Source of the DNA: Couchioplanes caeruleus
GTDB lineage: Bacteria; Actinomycetota; Actinomycetes; Mycobacteriales; Micromonosporaceae
Direction: 5' to 3'
Assembly (NCBI RefSeq): GCF_003751945.1
Contig: NZ_RJKL01000001.1
Span: 5,704,001 to 5,768,000, forward strand
Length of the DNA: 64,000 nucleotides
Position 1 is the first letter of the stretch. Each line of letters starts with the position of its first letter. Shown here one piece after another: positions 43,283 through 52,321 of this stretch. The translations under genes and the position numbers were made by a program. Below the pieces are notes generated by a model that saw nothing but the letters and a program-made list of their open reading frames with translations, was not told the DNA's origin and did not search any database.

Positions 43283-43930
43283 GTGAAGGACGCCACAGAC
43301 CGCCCGCTGCGCCGCGACGCCGAGGTCAACCGCCAGCGGCTACTCGCCGCCGCCCAGGAGCTGTTCGCCCGGCGCGGGCTCGACGTGACCCTCAACGACA
43401 TCGCCCACCACGCCGGCGTCGGCGTCGGCACCGCCTACCGGCGCTTCGCCAACAAGGAAGAGGTCATCGACGCCCTCTTCGAGCAGCGCCTCGACCAGGT
43501 GGGCGTCCTGGCCGACGAATCCCTGCGCGACCCCGATGCCTGGCGAGGGCTGACCACGTTCCTGGAAGGGTCTCTGCGGATGCAGGCTGAGGACCGGGGG
43601 CTCCAGGAGGTCCTCAACAACCCCCAGCTAGGGCAGCACCGCATCACCCAGGCCCGGGAACGGGTGGCACCGCTCGTCATCGCCATCGTCGAGCGCGCCA
43701 AGGACCAAGGCGCCCTACGGCCCGACGTCGAAGGCACCGACGCGATCTTCATCCAACTCGCGCTGACCGCCCTCATGGACCGCACCCGCGACACTGCGCC
43801 CGCGCTCTACCGCCGCTACCTGACGATCTTCCTCGACGGCCTCCGCGCCGACCGCGGCCCACTGAGCGCCCTGCCCGTCGAGGCGCTCAGCACCGAGCAA
43901 ACCCACGCGATCATGACGTCGAACGGATGA
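43283..43930 (+). CDS. TetR-family regulator of the DHA2 pump (leaderless start)
   Basis: The 215-residue protein has the TetR HTH (NRQRLLAAAQELFARRGLDV, then DIAHHAGVGVGTAYRRFANK) and a C-terminal domain with LQEVLNNPQLGQHRITQARE. GTG 43283 lies 6 nt after TAGGCT, so its mRNA is probably leaderless. The twin operators overlap both divergent promoters, indicating autorepression and pump repression. Confidence 0.93.
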   Translation: MKDATDRPLRRDAEVNRQRLLAAAQELFARRGLDVTLNDIAHHAGVGVGTAYRRFANKEEVIDALFEQRLDQVGVLADESLRDPDAWRGLTTFLEGSLRMQAEDRGLQEVLNNPQLGQHRITQARERVAPLVIAIVERAKDQGALRPDVEGTDAIFIQLALTALMDRTRDTAPALYRRYLTIFLDGLRADRGPLSALPVEALSTEQTHAIMTSNG

Positions 43931-44032
43931 TCACCTGTGCCAGCGCTGGCATGCCGCCCCCACGCGTCGTCGCCGCCTGTGAAGACTGGGCTTTGCGAAT
44001 AGCTCGAACAGCCTCGTGATGGGGATAGCGAA

Positions 44033-44062
44033 CGAGCCCGACGGCGGTAGCCGTCGGGCTCG
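44033..44062 (-). terminator. Strong hairpin at the right 48-bp repeat / tRNA-Arg
   Basis: CGAGCCCGACGGC (44033-44045) pairs perfectly with 44050-44062 around GGTA. On the minus strand it lies 94 nt past the tRNA 3' end and 7 nt past the repeat's TAA, so it probably terminates the tRNA transcript. Confidence 0.65.
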
Positions 44063-44069
44063 TGGACGC

Positions 44070-44117
44070 TTATCGCCGCTCGATGCGCGGCGGTGCCATG
44101 GGATACGTGGCTTCGAT
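44070..44117 (-). repeat. 48-bp coding-like repeat, right copy
   Basis: On the minus strand it encodes IEATYPMAPPRIERR then TAA, 40/48 identical to the copy at 37158-37205. It lies 38 nt downstream of the tRNA-Arg gene. Confidence 0.75.
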
Positions 44118-44155
44118 GACCAACGTGCCCGATGGAAGTGCACAGTTCTGTGACG

Positions 44156-44227
44156 TGCCCCCGGCAGGATTCGAACCTGCGCTTTCGCCTCCGGAGGGCG
44201 ACGCTCTATCCCCTGAGCTACGGGGGC
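44156..44227 (-). tRNA. tRNA-Arg (anticodon CCG)
   Basis: On the minus strand a full cloverleaf is present: acceptor GCCCCCG/CGGGGGC, D-arm GCTC/GAGC, anticodon stem TCGCC/GGCGA with loop CTCCGGA giving CCG, and T-arm GCAGG-TTCGAAT-CCTGC. CCA is not encoded. It reads CGG codons and lies 1.7 kb from argS. Confidence 0.95.
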
Positions 44228-44301
44228 TCAGCGGGTGAAACTCTAGCAGGCCGTCCCGAAGCCTCGCCAACCGGTTCCTCGGCGGGTCGGGTCTGCCGGT
44301 T

Positions 44302-44994
44302 TCAGCCCTGCTGGATCCGCTTCAGCATGGTGTCGATCAGATTGATCTCGCTCTGCTGGCCGTTCACCATCGTCTGGGCGAGGCCGGTCACCTTCTCCTC
44401 GTCGGAGAGCTCGAGGACGCCCTGGGCCATGTGGATGCCGCCCAGGTGGTGTTGGCGCATGAGCGTCAGGTACTGGATGTCGAGGTCCTTGCCGGTGGCC
44501 TTGCGCAGGGTGGCGAGCTGGTCCGGGGTCGCCATGCCGGGCATCAGGCCGTTGCGGACGGAGCCCTCCGCTCCCGGCATCCAGGCCATCGCGGGCTGGG
44601 AGCCCGTGGGGCTGAGATTCCACTCGCGTAGCCAGGCCAGCATCGTGCTGATCTGGCCGTGCTGGGTCAGGGCGATGTCACCCGAGAGGGTGACGACCTG
44701 GGCGTCGGCCGAGTTGGCGTGGGCGATCATCGACATCTCGACGGCCTGGGCGTGGTGGGTGCTCATGTCGCGCAGGAAGCCGGCCTCGGCGGAGTCGTCC
44801 TTGGGGGTGCCCAGCAGGCGGGGGCCGAGGAAGCCGGCGCCCGCGCCCACCAGGAGGCCGAAGGTCAGGACGAGTGCCAGCCAGCCCACGCCGAACCGGT
44901 GGGCACCGGTCCGGGTGGGTTCGCCGGCCCGGGCGGCGGCCGAGGCCGCCGCGTCCGGGTCCGGGTCCGAGTCCGAGTCCGTGGAGACGGTCAT
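44302..44994 (-). CDS. DUF305 family membrane-anchored protein, CopM-like
   Basis: The 230-residue protein has an Asp/Ser-rich start, one membrane helix (WLALVLTFGLLVGAGAGFLG) and a periplasmic-side DUF305 four-helix domain with His/Met pairs: MSTHHAQAVEMSMIAHA and MRQHHLGGIHMAQGVL. Related CopM binds copper through such motifs, so metal binding is likely by family. ATG 44994 overlaps the DUF3105 stop (TGATG). Confidence 0.88.
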   Translation of the reverse strand: MTVSTDSDSDPDPDAAASAAARAGEPTRTGAHRFGVGWLALVLTFGLLVGAGAGFLGPRLLGTPKDDSAEAGFLRDMSTHHAQAVEMSMIAHANSADAQVVTLSGDIALTQHGQISTMLAWLREWNLSPTGSQPAMAWMPGAEGSVRNGLMPGMATPDQLATLRKATGKDLDIQYLTLMRQHHLGGIHMAQGVLELSDEEKVTGLAQTMVNGQQSEINLIDTMLKRIQQG

Positions 44995-45809
44995 CAACTG
45001 CCCTGCTGGCCCATGCCGGCGCCGGGGGCGGTGGCCGCGACCGGCCCCGTCGTGGTGTTGCCGCTGGAGCAGGCCGCGTTGGGCTCCTTCGTCGCGTTCA
45101 GACGCAGGTCCTTGATGAACTGGTCGATGCGGTCGTCGTCGGCGTTGTCGACCTTGAGCTGGTAGCCCCAGGCCTGGAGCGAGACGTTCTTGTCGAGGTT
45201 GGCGACCGGGCTCATGAGCATGTAGTCCTTGCCCTCGACCCGGTTCTGCAGCTTGGCGACCTGGTCGGCGCCGAGGCCCTGCTTGTACGTCACCCAGACG
45301 GCGCCGTGCTCGAGGCTGTGCACCGCGTGCTCGTTCGCGATGGGCTCCGGGTAGACGTCGCCCATGCAGTTCTGCCAGGAGGAGTTGTGCGCGCCGCCCA
45401 CCGGCGGGTTGGTCACGTACGTGAGCGGGCCGTCCTTGTGTTCCTGGGAGTCGATCGCCGGGTTCTTCTGCTCCCGGTAGTTGACGATGCCCTCGATCTC
45501 GGCGGCGCGGTCTTCCCAGGAGCCGCCGCCCTTGATCGAGGCGAACACGCCGTACCCGATGATGCCGGCGGCGATCAGCACGACGACGGCCGCCACCGCG
45601 ATCGGGCCCCAGTTGCGCCCGCCGCTGACCTTGACCGGCGTGATCGGCTTGCCTTTGGCGCCCTTGCCCTTGCCGCCACCGGGCTTGGTGCCACCGGATT
45701 TGGCGCCGCCGGGCTTGGCGCCGCCCGCGGGCGGCTTGCCCTGTCCCGACGTCTTGTCGACCTTCACGGTGGACGGGACCCGCTCGGGCCCCGGTGTGCT
45801 CATACTCAT
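44994..45809 (-). CDS. DUF3105 family membrane protein
   Basis: The 271-residue protein has a Lys/Gly/Pro-rich cytoplasmic start, one helix (GPIAVAAVVVLIAAGIIGYG) and an extracellular DUF3105 domain with TNPPVGGAHNSSWQNC and HAVHSLEHGAVWVTY. The His/Cys motif HSLEHG is typical. It is cotranslated with the DUF305 gene, a common actinomycete pair. Function unknown; the His-rich sites suggest a metal role. Confidence 0.88.
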   Translation of the reverse strand: MSMSTPGPERVPSTVKVDKTSGQGKPPAGGAKPGGAKSGGTKPGGGKGKGAKGKPITPVKVSGGRNWGPIAVAAVVVLIAAGIIGYGVFASIKGGGSWEDRAAEIEGIVNYREQKNPAIDSQEHKDGPLTYVTNPPVGGAHNSSWQNCMGDVYPEPIANEHAVHSLEHGAVWVTYKQGLGADQVAKLQNRVEGKDYMLMSPVANLDKNVSLQAWGYQLKVDNADDDRIDQFIKDLRLNATKEPNAACSSGNTTTGPVAATAPGAGMGQQGS

Positions 45810-45905
45810 CGTGCCTCGTCAATTCGTGAAGTTGGTCGGGCCGGGCCTACGCGCAGGCACCGGTACGCCGCCGGGCGCCAAAGTCTACCCGGATAGCATG
45901 GCTCA

Positions 45906-47570
45906 GTGACTCCCGCTGACCTCGCTGCCACCGTTCTCACAGCTACGCGTGCCGTATTCGTCACCCGTGGCCTCGACGTCTCCCTGTTGCCGGAGTCGAC
46001 GACGGTGGAACGACCCCGGAATCCCGAGCACGGCGACTATGCCTCGACGATGGCGATGCAGCTCGGCAAGAAGGCCGGTGTGGCGCCGCGTGAGCTGGCT
46101 TCCGCGCTGGCTGAGGAGTTGAGCAGCCTTCCCGGGATCAAGTCGGTGGAGATCGCCGGTCCGGGCTTCCTCAACATCCGGCTCGACGCCGCGGCGGCGG
46201 GGGTGCTGGCGCGCAACGTGGTGCTGGCGGGGCACGAGTACGGACACACCGACCGCCTCGCCGGTCAGAACATCAACCTGGAGTTCGTCTCCGCCAACCC
46301 CACCGGTCCCGTGCACATCGGGGGGGTGCGGTGGGCCGCGGTCGGCGACGCGCTGGCGCGGCTGCTGCGTGCCGCCGGTGCCAAGGTCGGCACGGAGTAT
46401 TACTTCAACGACGCCGGCTCCCAGATCGACCGGTTCGCCAAGTCGCTGTACGCGGCCGCCAAGGGGCTGCCGACGCCGGAGGACGGCTACGGCGGGGAGT
46501 ACATCGCCGAGATCGCCGCGGCCGTCGTGGGCGCGGCGCCGGATGTGCTGGAGCAGCCCGAGGCCGAGGCGCTCGAGACGTTCCGGGTCGAGGGCGTCAC
46601 CCTCATGTTCGCCGAGATCAAGCAGTCGCTGGCCGACTTCGGCGTGCACTTCGACACGTACTTCAACGAGAAGGACCTGCACGACCGCGGCGAGCTGCAG
46701 GAAGCGCTCGACCGGCTGCGCGAGCAGGGCCACGTGTACGAGTCCGACGGCGCGACCTGGCTGCGCACGACCGACTTCGGCGACGACAAGGACCGGGTGC
46801 TGCGCAAGTCCGACGGGGACTGGACGTATTTCGCCGCCGACTGCGCCTACTACCTCGACAAGCGCAAGCGCGGCTTCGAGAAGGTCGTCATCATGCTGGG
46901 GGCCGACCACCACGGCTACATCGGCCGGATGAAGGCGATGGTGGCCTGCTTCGGCGACGACCCCGCGGCCAACCTGGAGATCCTCATCGGCCAGCTCGTC
47001 AACCTGGTCCGCGAGGGTGAGCCGGTGCGGATGAGCAAGCGCGCCGGCACGGTGGTGACCCTGGAGGACTTCGTCGACGCGCTCGGCGTGGACGCTTCGC
47101 GGTACGCCCTCGCGCGCTACTCGTCCGACTCGCAGATCGACATCGACATCGACCTGTGGACCCGGGCCAAGAGCGACAACCCGGTCTACTACGTCCAATA
47201 TGTCGCCGCGCGGTCCGCGAGCGTCGCCCGCCAGGCGGCGGCGGTCGGGCTGACTCGCGGCGAGCCGGACGACTTCCGGCCCGAGCTGCTCGTGCACGAG
47301 AAGGAGAACGACCTCCTCAAGGCGATCGGCGAGTATCCGGCGGTGGTCGGCAGCGCCGCCGAGCTGCGCGAGCCGCACCGGGTCGCCCGGTACCTCGAGG
47401 ACCTCGCCGGCGACTACCACCGGTTCTTCGACAAGTGCCGGGTCACACCGATGGGCGACGAGGCCATCACCGACCTCCACCGGGCTCGCCTGTGGCTGAA
47501 CGACGCCACCCGAACGGTGATCGCCAACGGATTGGGACTGCTGGGCGTCTCCGCCCCCGAGAGGATGTAG
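45906..47570 (+). CDS. argS: Arginyl-tRNA synthetase (leaderless start)
   Basis: The 554-residue class I synthetase has an N-terminal Add1 domain ([12 protein letters not shown]), the HIGH-like motif [23 protein letters not shown], and MSKRAGTVV as KMSKS-like loop, with the anticodon-binding helical C-terminus ending [19 protein letters not shown] (45894-45899) is 6 nt before GTG 45906. It charges tRNA-Arg; lysA follows 3 bp after the stop. Confidence 0.97.
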   Translation: MTPADLAATVLTATRAVFVTRGLDVSLLPESTTVERPRNPEHGDYASTMAMQLGKKAGVAPRELASALAEELSSLPGIKSVEIAGPGFLNIRLDAAAAGVLARNVVLAGHEYGHTDRLAGQNINLEFVSANPTGPVHIGGVRWAAVGDALARLLRAAGAKVGTEYYFNDAGSQIDRFAKSLYAAAKGLPTPEDGYGGEYIAEIAAAVVGAAPDVLEQPEAEALETFRVEGVTLMFAEIKQSLADFGVHFDTYFNEKDLHDRGELQEALDRLREQGHVYESDGATWLRTTDFGDDKDRVLRKSDGDWTYFAADCAYYLDKRKRGFEKVVIMLGADHHGYIGRMKAMVACFGDDPAANLEILIGQLVNLVREGEPVRMSKRAGTVVTLEDFVDALGVDASRYALARYSSDSQIDIDIDLWTRAKSDNPVYYVQYVAARSASVARQAAAVGLTRGEPDDFRPELLVHEKENDLLKAIGEYPAVVGSAAELREPHRVARYLEDLAGDYHRFFDKCRVTPMGDEAITDLHRARLWLNDATRTVIANGLGLLGVSAPERM

Positions 47571-47573
47571 ATC

Positions 47574-48959
47574 ATGCGGGCACACGAGGCAGGGGCGCTG
47601 CACGGTGACCTCGGCAACCGAGGACCGGCGTGGCTGCGTACCCCCGAGGACGTGAACGCGCTGGTGCCGCAGTTGTGGCCGCGCACGGTCAGCCGTACGG
47701 AAGTAGGCGCCCTGGAGGTCGGCGGCGTGAGCGTGCTCGACCTGGCGGCGGAGCACGGCACCCCGGCGTACCTGCTCGACGAGGCCGACCTGCGGGCGCG
47801 CTGCCGCGACTTCGCGGCCGCGTTCGCCGGCGCGGACGTCTACTACGCGGGCAAGTCGTTCCTGTGCAAGGCCGTGGTCAGGGTGGTCGACGAGGAGGGT
47901 CTCTTCCTCGACGTCTGCTCCGGTGGCGAGCTGGCGGTCGCGCTGTCGGTGGGCTTCCCGCCCGAGCGCATCGGCTTCCACGGCAACAACAAGTCGGTGT
48001 CCGAGCTGCGCCGCGCGTTGGAGGCCGGGGTCGGCCGGATCATCCTGGACTCGTTCCACGAGATCGAGCGGCTCACCGCCCTGGCCCGGGAGACCGGCCG
48101 GCGCCCGGCCGTGCTGATCCGGGTGACGGTCGGCGTCGAGGCGCACACCCACGAGTTCATCGCGACCGCGCACGAGGACCAGAAGTTCGGCTTCTCGCTG
48201 GCCGGCGGCGCCGCGTTCGAGGCGGCGATCCGGGTACTCGACGAGGGCGTGCTCGATCTGCGCGGCCTGCACTCGCACATCGGCTCGCAGATCTTCGACA
48301 CCTCCGGTTTCGAGGTCGCCACCCGGCGGGTGATCGAGCTGCAGGCGCAGATCCGTGACGCGCGCGGGGTCGAGCTGCCCGAGCTGGACCTCGGCGGCGG
48401 GTTCGGCATCGCGTACACGACGCAGGACGACCCCTCGACGCCCGGCGAGTTGGCCAAGCGGATCAACAAGATCCTTGCCGGCGAGTGTGCCGCCGCCTCG
48501 CTGGCGACGCCCAGGCTTTCCATCGAGCCGGGCCGGGCCATCGTGGGGCCGGCCGTCTTCACCCTGTACGAGGTCGGCACGGTCAAGGACGTCGACGGCA
48601 TCCGCACGTACGTCAGCGTCGACGGCGGGATGAGCGACAACATCCGGACCGCGCTCTACGACGCCTCGTACTCCGCCACGGTGGCCGGCCGGACCTCGCA
48701 GGCGCCGCCCATGCTCGCCCGCGTCGTGGGAAAGCATTGTGAATCCGGGGACATCGTCGTGAAGGATGAATTCCTGCCCGCCGACGTGCAGCCCGGAGAT
48801 CTTGTTGCAGTGCCCGGCACGGGGGCGTACTGCCGGAGCATGGCCAGCAACTACAACCACGTGCCCCGACCGCCGGTGGTCGCCGTCCGCGACGGCGTCT
48901 CACGGGTGATCGTCCGCCGGGAGACCGAAGAAGATCTGCTCGCATTGGATGTGGGATGA
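47574..48959 (+). CDS. lysA: Diaminopimelate decarboxylase
   Basis: The 461-residue PLP enzyme has YYAGKSFLCKAV with the PLP Lys, HSHIGSQIF, GGGFGIAY, EPGRAIVG and CESGDIV with the active-site Cys/Glu. It removes CO2 from meso-diaminopimelate, the last step to lysine. It has an N-terminal extension before the barrel as in other actinomycetes. The stop overlaps the hom ATG by 4 nt. Confidence 0.97.
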   Translation: MRAHEAGALHGDLGNRGPAWLRTPEDVNALVPQLWPRTVSRTEVGALEVGGVSVLDLAAEHGTPAYLLDEADLRARCRDFAAAFAGADVYYAGKSFLCKAVVRVVDEEGLFLDVCSGGELAVALSVGFPPERIGFHGNNKSVSELRRALEAGVGRIILDSFHEIERLTALARETGRRPAVLIRVTVGVEAHTHEFIATAHEDQKFGFSLAGGAAFEAAIRVLDEGVLDLRGLHSHIGSQIFDTSGFEVATRRVIELQAQIRDARGVELPELDLGGGFGIAYTTQDDPSTPGELAKRINKILAGECAAASLATPRLSIEPGRAIVGPAVFTLYEVGTVKDVDGIRTYVSVDGGMSDNIRTALYDASYSATVAGRTSQAPPMLARVVGKHCESGDIVVKDEFLPADVQPGDLVAVPGTGAYCRSMASNYNHVPRPPVVAVRDGVSRVIVRRETEEDLLALDVG

Positions 48960-50269
48960 GTTCTGGCAAGCCTGCGGTTCGTCTGGCCCTGCTCGGCTGC
49001 GGCACGGTGGGCAGTGAGGTCGTCCGGCTCCTGCACGACCAGGCCGATGACCTGACGGCCCGGATCGGGGCGCCGCTCGAGATCGTCGGCATCGCGGTGC
49101 GCCGGCTCGGCCGTGAGCGTGGCAACCTGCCGGTCGACCCGGCGCTGTTCACCACCGACGCACTGGGCCTGGTCAAGCGCGACGACGTCGACGTGGTGAT
49201 CGAGGTCGTCGGCGGCATCGAGCCCGCCCGCTCCTGGCTGACCGAGGCCTTGCGCGGCGGCAAGAGCGTGGTGACGGCCAACAAGGCGCTGCTCGCCGAG
49301 GACGGCGCGACGCTGCACGACGCGGCCGCCGAGGGCGGCGCCGACCTGTACTACGAGGCGTCGGTGGCCGGTGCGATCCCGCTGCTGCGCCCACTGCGTG
49401 AGTCGCTGCACGGGGACCGGGTCACCCGCGTCACCGGCATCGTCAACGGCACGACCAACTTCATCCTGTCGTCGATGGACGCCACCGGCGCCGGCTTCGG
49501 CGAGGCGCTGGAGGAGGCCACCGAGCTGGGATATGCCGAGGCCGACCCGACCGCGGACGTCGAGGGCTTCGACGCCGCCGCGAAGGCCGCCATCCTGGCC
49601 TCGCTGGCGTTCCACACCCGGGTGACCGCCGCCGACGTCTTCCGCGAGGGCATGACCGGCGTGACGGCGGCCGACGTGGCCAGCGCCAAGGAGATGGGCT
49701 GCACCATCAAGCTGCTCTGCCTCGCCGAGCGCGGGGCGGACTCCTCGGGTCAGGAGTCGGTCAGCGTGCGGGTGCACCCGGCGATGATTCCGCGCAGCCA
49801 CCCGCTGGCGAGCGTGGGCGACGCGTTCAACGCGGTCTTCGTCGAGGCCGAGGCCGCGGGGCAGCTCATGTTCTACGGCCGGGGAGCCGGGGGTACGCCC
49901 ACCGCCAGCGCCGTGCTCGGCGACGTCGTGGCGGCCGCCCGCAACCGGCTGGCGGGCACCCGTGCGCCGAGCGAGAGCGCGTACGCCCACCTGCCCATCC
50001 GGCCGATCGGCGAGGCCGTGACGCGCTATCACGTCAGCCTCGAGGTGGCCGACCGCCAGGGCGTGCTGGCCACGGTCGCGGGCGTCTTCGCCCGGCACGA
50101 GGTGTCGATCGCGACCGTCCGGCAGTCCGGCCGGGACGAGGACGCGATGCTCGTCATCGTCACGCACGGCGCGCCGGATGCGAACCTGGCGGCCACCGTG
50201 GAGGATCTGCGCGCGCTCGACATCGTCCGGTCGATCGCGAGCGTGCTACGCGTCGAGGGAGGGGCCTGA
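48956..50269 (+). CDS. hom: Homoserine dehydrogenase
   Basis: The 437-residue protein has an N-terminal Rossmann motif (LALLGCGTVGSEVVRLL), VTANKALLAE, GIVNGTTNFIL with the conserved substrate region, EADPTADVEGFDAAAK, and a C-terminal ACT domain (VSLEVADRQGVLATVAGVFA) for threonine feedback. It feeds homoserine to threonine and methionine. It overlaps lysA and precedes VOC and thrC genes. Confidence 0.97.
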   Translation: MSSGKPAVRLALLGCGTVGSEVVRLLHDQADDLTARIGAPLEIVGIAVRRLGRERGNLPVDPALFTTDALGLVKRDDVDVVIEVVGGIEPARSWLTEALRGGKSVVTANKALLAEDGATLHDAAAEGGADLYYEASVAGAIPLLRPLRESLHGDRVTRVTGIVNGTTNFILSSMDATGAGFGEALEEATELGYAEADPTADVEGFDAAAKAAILASLAFHTRVTAADVFREGMTGVTAADVASAKEMGCTIKLLCLAERGADSSGQESVSVRVHPAMIPRSHPLASVGDAFNAVFVEAEAAGQLMFYGRGAGGTPTASAVLGDVVAAARNRLAGTRAPSESAYAHLPIRPIGEAVTRYHVSLEVADRQGVLATVAGVFARHEVSIATVRQSGRDEDAMLVIVTHGAPDANLAATVEDLRALDIVRSIASVLRVEGGA

Positions 50270-50270
50270 C

Positions 50271-50639
50271 ATGCTCGATCACGTCGGTTTCCAGTGTGCG
50301 GACCTGGCCGCCAGCGCGGCCTTCTACGACCGGGTGCTCGCGCCGCTGGGCGTGCGCCGGCTGATGGACCACAAGGTCGCGATGGGGTACGGCGCCGACT
50401 TCCCGGACTTCTGGCTCGGCGAGCAGAACTCCGGCGAGGGCTTCCGCGAGTCCCACATCGCTTTCAAGGCGGCCGACCGCGCGGCGGTCGACGCGTTCTT
50501 CGCGGCCGCGGTGGAGGCGGGCGCCGAGGTGCTGCACGCGCCGGCCGTCCACCCCGAGTACCACGAGAACTACTACGGCGCATTCGTGCGCGACCCGGAC
50601 GGTAACAACGTGGAGGCCGTGTCCCACGGTCCCGCATAG
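50271..50639 (+). CDS. VOC (glyoxalase-fold) family protein in the threonine operon
   Basis: The 122-residue single VOC protein has [38 protein letters not shown] and [19 protein letters not shown] with the metal His/Glu positions. It begins 1 bp after the hom stop, so it is cotranscribed. Most actinomycetes have no such gene between hom and thrC; its role there is unknown. Confidence 0.88.
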   Translation: MLDHVGFQCADLAASAAFYDRVLAPLGVRRLMDHKVAMGYGADFPDFWLGEQNSGEGFRESHIAFKAADRAAVDAFFAAAVEAGAEVLHAPAVHPEYHENYYGAFVRDPDGNNVEAVSHGPA

Positions 50640-50707
50640 TGGGTACACCGTCTCGCCATCCGGCGGGACTGGTGCATCCTTGGGTCAGCCAGCGGAGAGG
50701 AAAGACC

Positions 50708-51757
50708 ATGTGGCGGGGACTGATCGAGGCATACCGTGACCGGCTCCCGGTCTCGGCGGCCACCCCGGTGGTCACGCTGCACGAGGGCGACACACCCCTC
50801 GTGCCCGCTCCCGTGCTGTCCCGGCGTACGGGCGCCGAGGTCTATCTCAAGGTGGAGGGCGCCAACCCCACCGGCTCGTTCAAGGACCGCGGCATGACCA
50901 TGGCCGTGTCCAAGGCGGTCGAGGAGGGCGCCAAGGCGATCATCTGCGCCTCCACCGGCAACACCAGCGCGTCGGCGGCCGCGTACGCCGCCCGCGCCGG
51001 CATCACCTGCGCGGTGCTCGTGCCGCAGGGGAAGATCGCCCTGGGCAAGCTCGCCCAGGCCCTCGTGCACGGCGCCAAGCTGCTGCAGGTCAACGGCAAC
51101 TTCGACGACTGCCTGGCGCTTGCCTCGAAGCTGTCCCAGGACTTCCCGGTGTCGCTGGTCAACTCGGTCAACATCTACCGCCTGCACGGTCAGAAGACGG
51201 CCGCCTTCGAGATCGTGGAGGCGCTCGGCGCCGCCCCGGACATCCACTGCCTGCCGGTGGGCAACGCGGGCAACATCTCGGCGTACTGGATGGGCTATCA
51301 GGAGGACCACGAGGCGGGCAACAGCAAGATCCTGCCGAGGATGTACGGCTTCCAGGCCGCCGGCGCCGCGCCGCTGGTCACCGGCCAGGTGGTGCCCGAG
51401 CCGTCGACCATCGCCACCGCCATCCGCATCGGCAACCCGGCGAGCTGGACCAAGGCGCTCGACGCCCGGGACGCCTCCGGCGGGCTGATCTCGGCGGTGA
51501 CCGACCGGGACATCCTCACGGCGTACCGGCTGCTCGCCCGCGAGGTCGGCGTCTTCGTCGAGCTGGGCAGCGCGGCCAGCGTGGCGGGCCTGCTCCAGCA
51601 GGCCGAGGCGGGCATGATCCCGCCCGGTGCGACGGTGGTCTGCACCGTCACCGGGCACGGCCTGAAGGACCCGGAGTGGGCCATCTCCACGGCGCCGTCA
51701 CCCACCACCATCCACAACGACGTCCTCGCCGCCGCCCGGGCCCTCGACCTGGCCTGA
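50708..51757 (+). CDS. thrC: Threonine synthase
   Basis: The 349-residue PLP enzyme shows [15 protein letters not shown] with the PLP Lys, [33 protein letters not shown] and [11 protein letters not shown]. It converts phosphohomoserine to threonine. GGAGAGGAAAG lies before ATG 50708. Its last 60 bp overlap, on the opposite strand, the 3' end of the MarR gene. Confidence 0.97.
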   Translation: MWRGLIEAYRDRLPVSAATPVVTLHEGDTPLVPAPVLSRRTGAEVYLKVEGANPTGSFKDRGMTMAVSKAVEEGAKAIICASTGNTSASAAAYAARAGITCAVLVPQGKIALGKLAQALVHGAKLLQVNGNFDDCLALASKLSQDFPVSLVNSVNIYRLHGQKTAAFEIVEALGAAPDIHCLPVGNAGNISAYWMGYQEDHEAGNSKILPRMYGFQAAGAAPLVTGQVVPEPSTIATAIRIGNPASWTKALDARDASGGLISAVTDRDILTAYRLLAREVGVFVELGSAASVAGLLQQAEAGMIPPGATVVCTVTGHGLKDPEWAISTAPSPTTIHNDVLAAARALDLA

Positions 51758-52285
51758 CCGGCCCGGCGGCCGCAGGCATCGGTCCAGCGGGGCCGCCCCG
51801 GCGGCGTCCTCGGTGGCGACCCGGACCAGCGCCACCATGGCGTCGCGGACCGTGCGCAGTTCCTCGGCCGTCAGCTTCGTCAGCAGCCTGACCTGCTTCT
51901 CCGTGCCGGCGGTGATGATCTTGGAGATCGTGTCGTTGCCGGTCGGGCTGAGGCTGATGCGCCGCACCCGGCGGTCGTGCGGGTCCTCCGCGCGGGTCAC
52001 GAGGTCCTGGGACACGAGCCGGTCGACCATGCCGCTCATTGTGGCCAGGCTCACGCCCAGCATCCCGGCCAGCTCACGCCCCGAGGTGTCGCCCAATCTG
52101 TGCAGAAGCACCAGAATTTTCAACTGCGACATGGTGAGCTGGGACGCGAAGAGCGGATCCGAGCGGTCGTACGCGAACAAATGCTGGAGCTGCTGCTGGG
52201 CGCCCACGATGTCGGCGATGAGTCGTTCCTGGTTGGCCAATCGCTCCACCCGCCCCGCCGAAAACCATTTGTTCGCGTCGGGCAA
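51698..52285 (-). CDS. MarR-family regulator
   Basis: The 195-residue protein has a MarR winged helix: [20 protein letters not shown], then [20 protein letters not shown] and [20 protein letters not shown]. The likely start is TTG 52285. It is divergent, by 36 bp, from an RND permease whose expression it probably represses. The Gly/Pro-rich C-terminal 20 residues are antisense to the end of thrC. Confidence 0.9.
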   Translation of the reverse strand: MPDANKWFSAGRVERLANQERLIADIVGAQQQLQHLFAYDRSDPLFASQLTMSQLKILVLLHRLGDTSGRELAGMLGVSLATMSGMVDRLVSQDLVTRAEDPHDRRVRRISLSPTGNDTISKIITAGTEKQVRLLTKLTAEELRTVRDAMVALVRVATEDAAGAAPLDRCLRPPGRSGQVEGPGGGEDVVVDGGG

Positions 52286-52321
52286 ACTATATGCCTAGGA
52301 CGAACTTTATCGGGGGAGCAC

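Noticed and set aside
43938..43951. 14-bp palindrome TGCCAGCGCTGGCA after tetR
   Set aside because: No loop for a terminator and no second copy; cannot be distinguished from chance.
45903..48860. 985-codon minus-strand frame opposite argS and lysA
   Set aside because: Entirely antisense to two conserved housekeeping genes; no motif.
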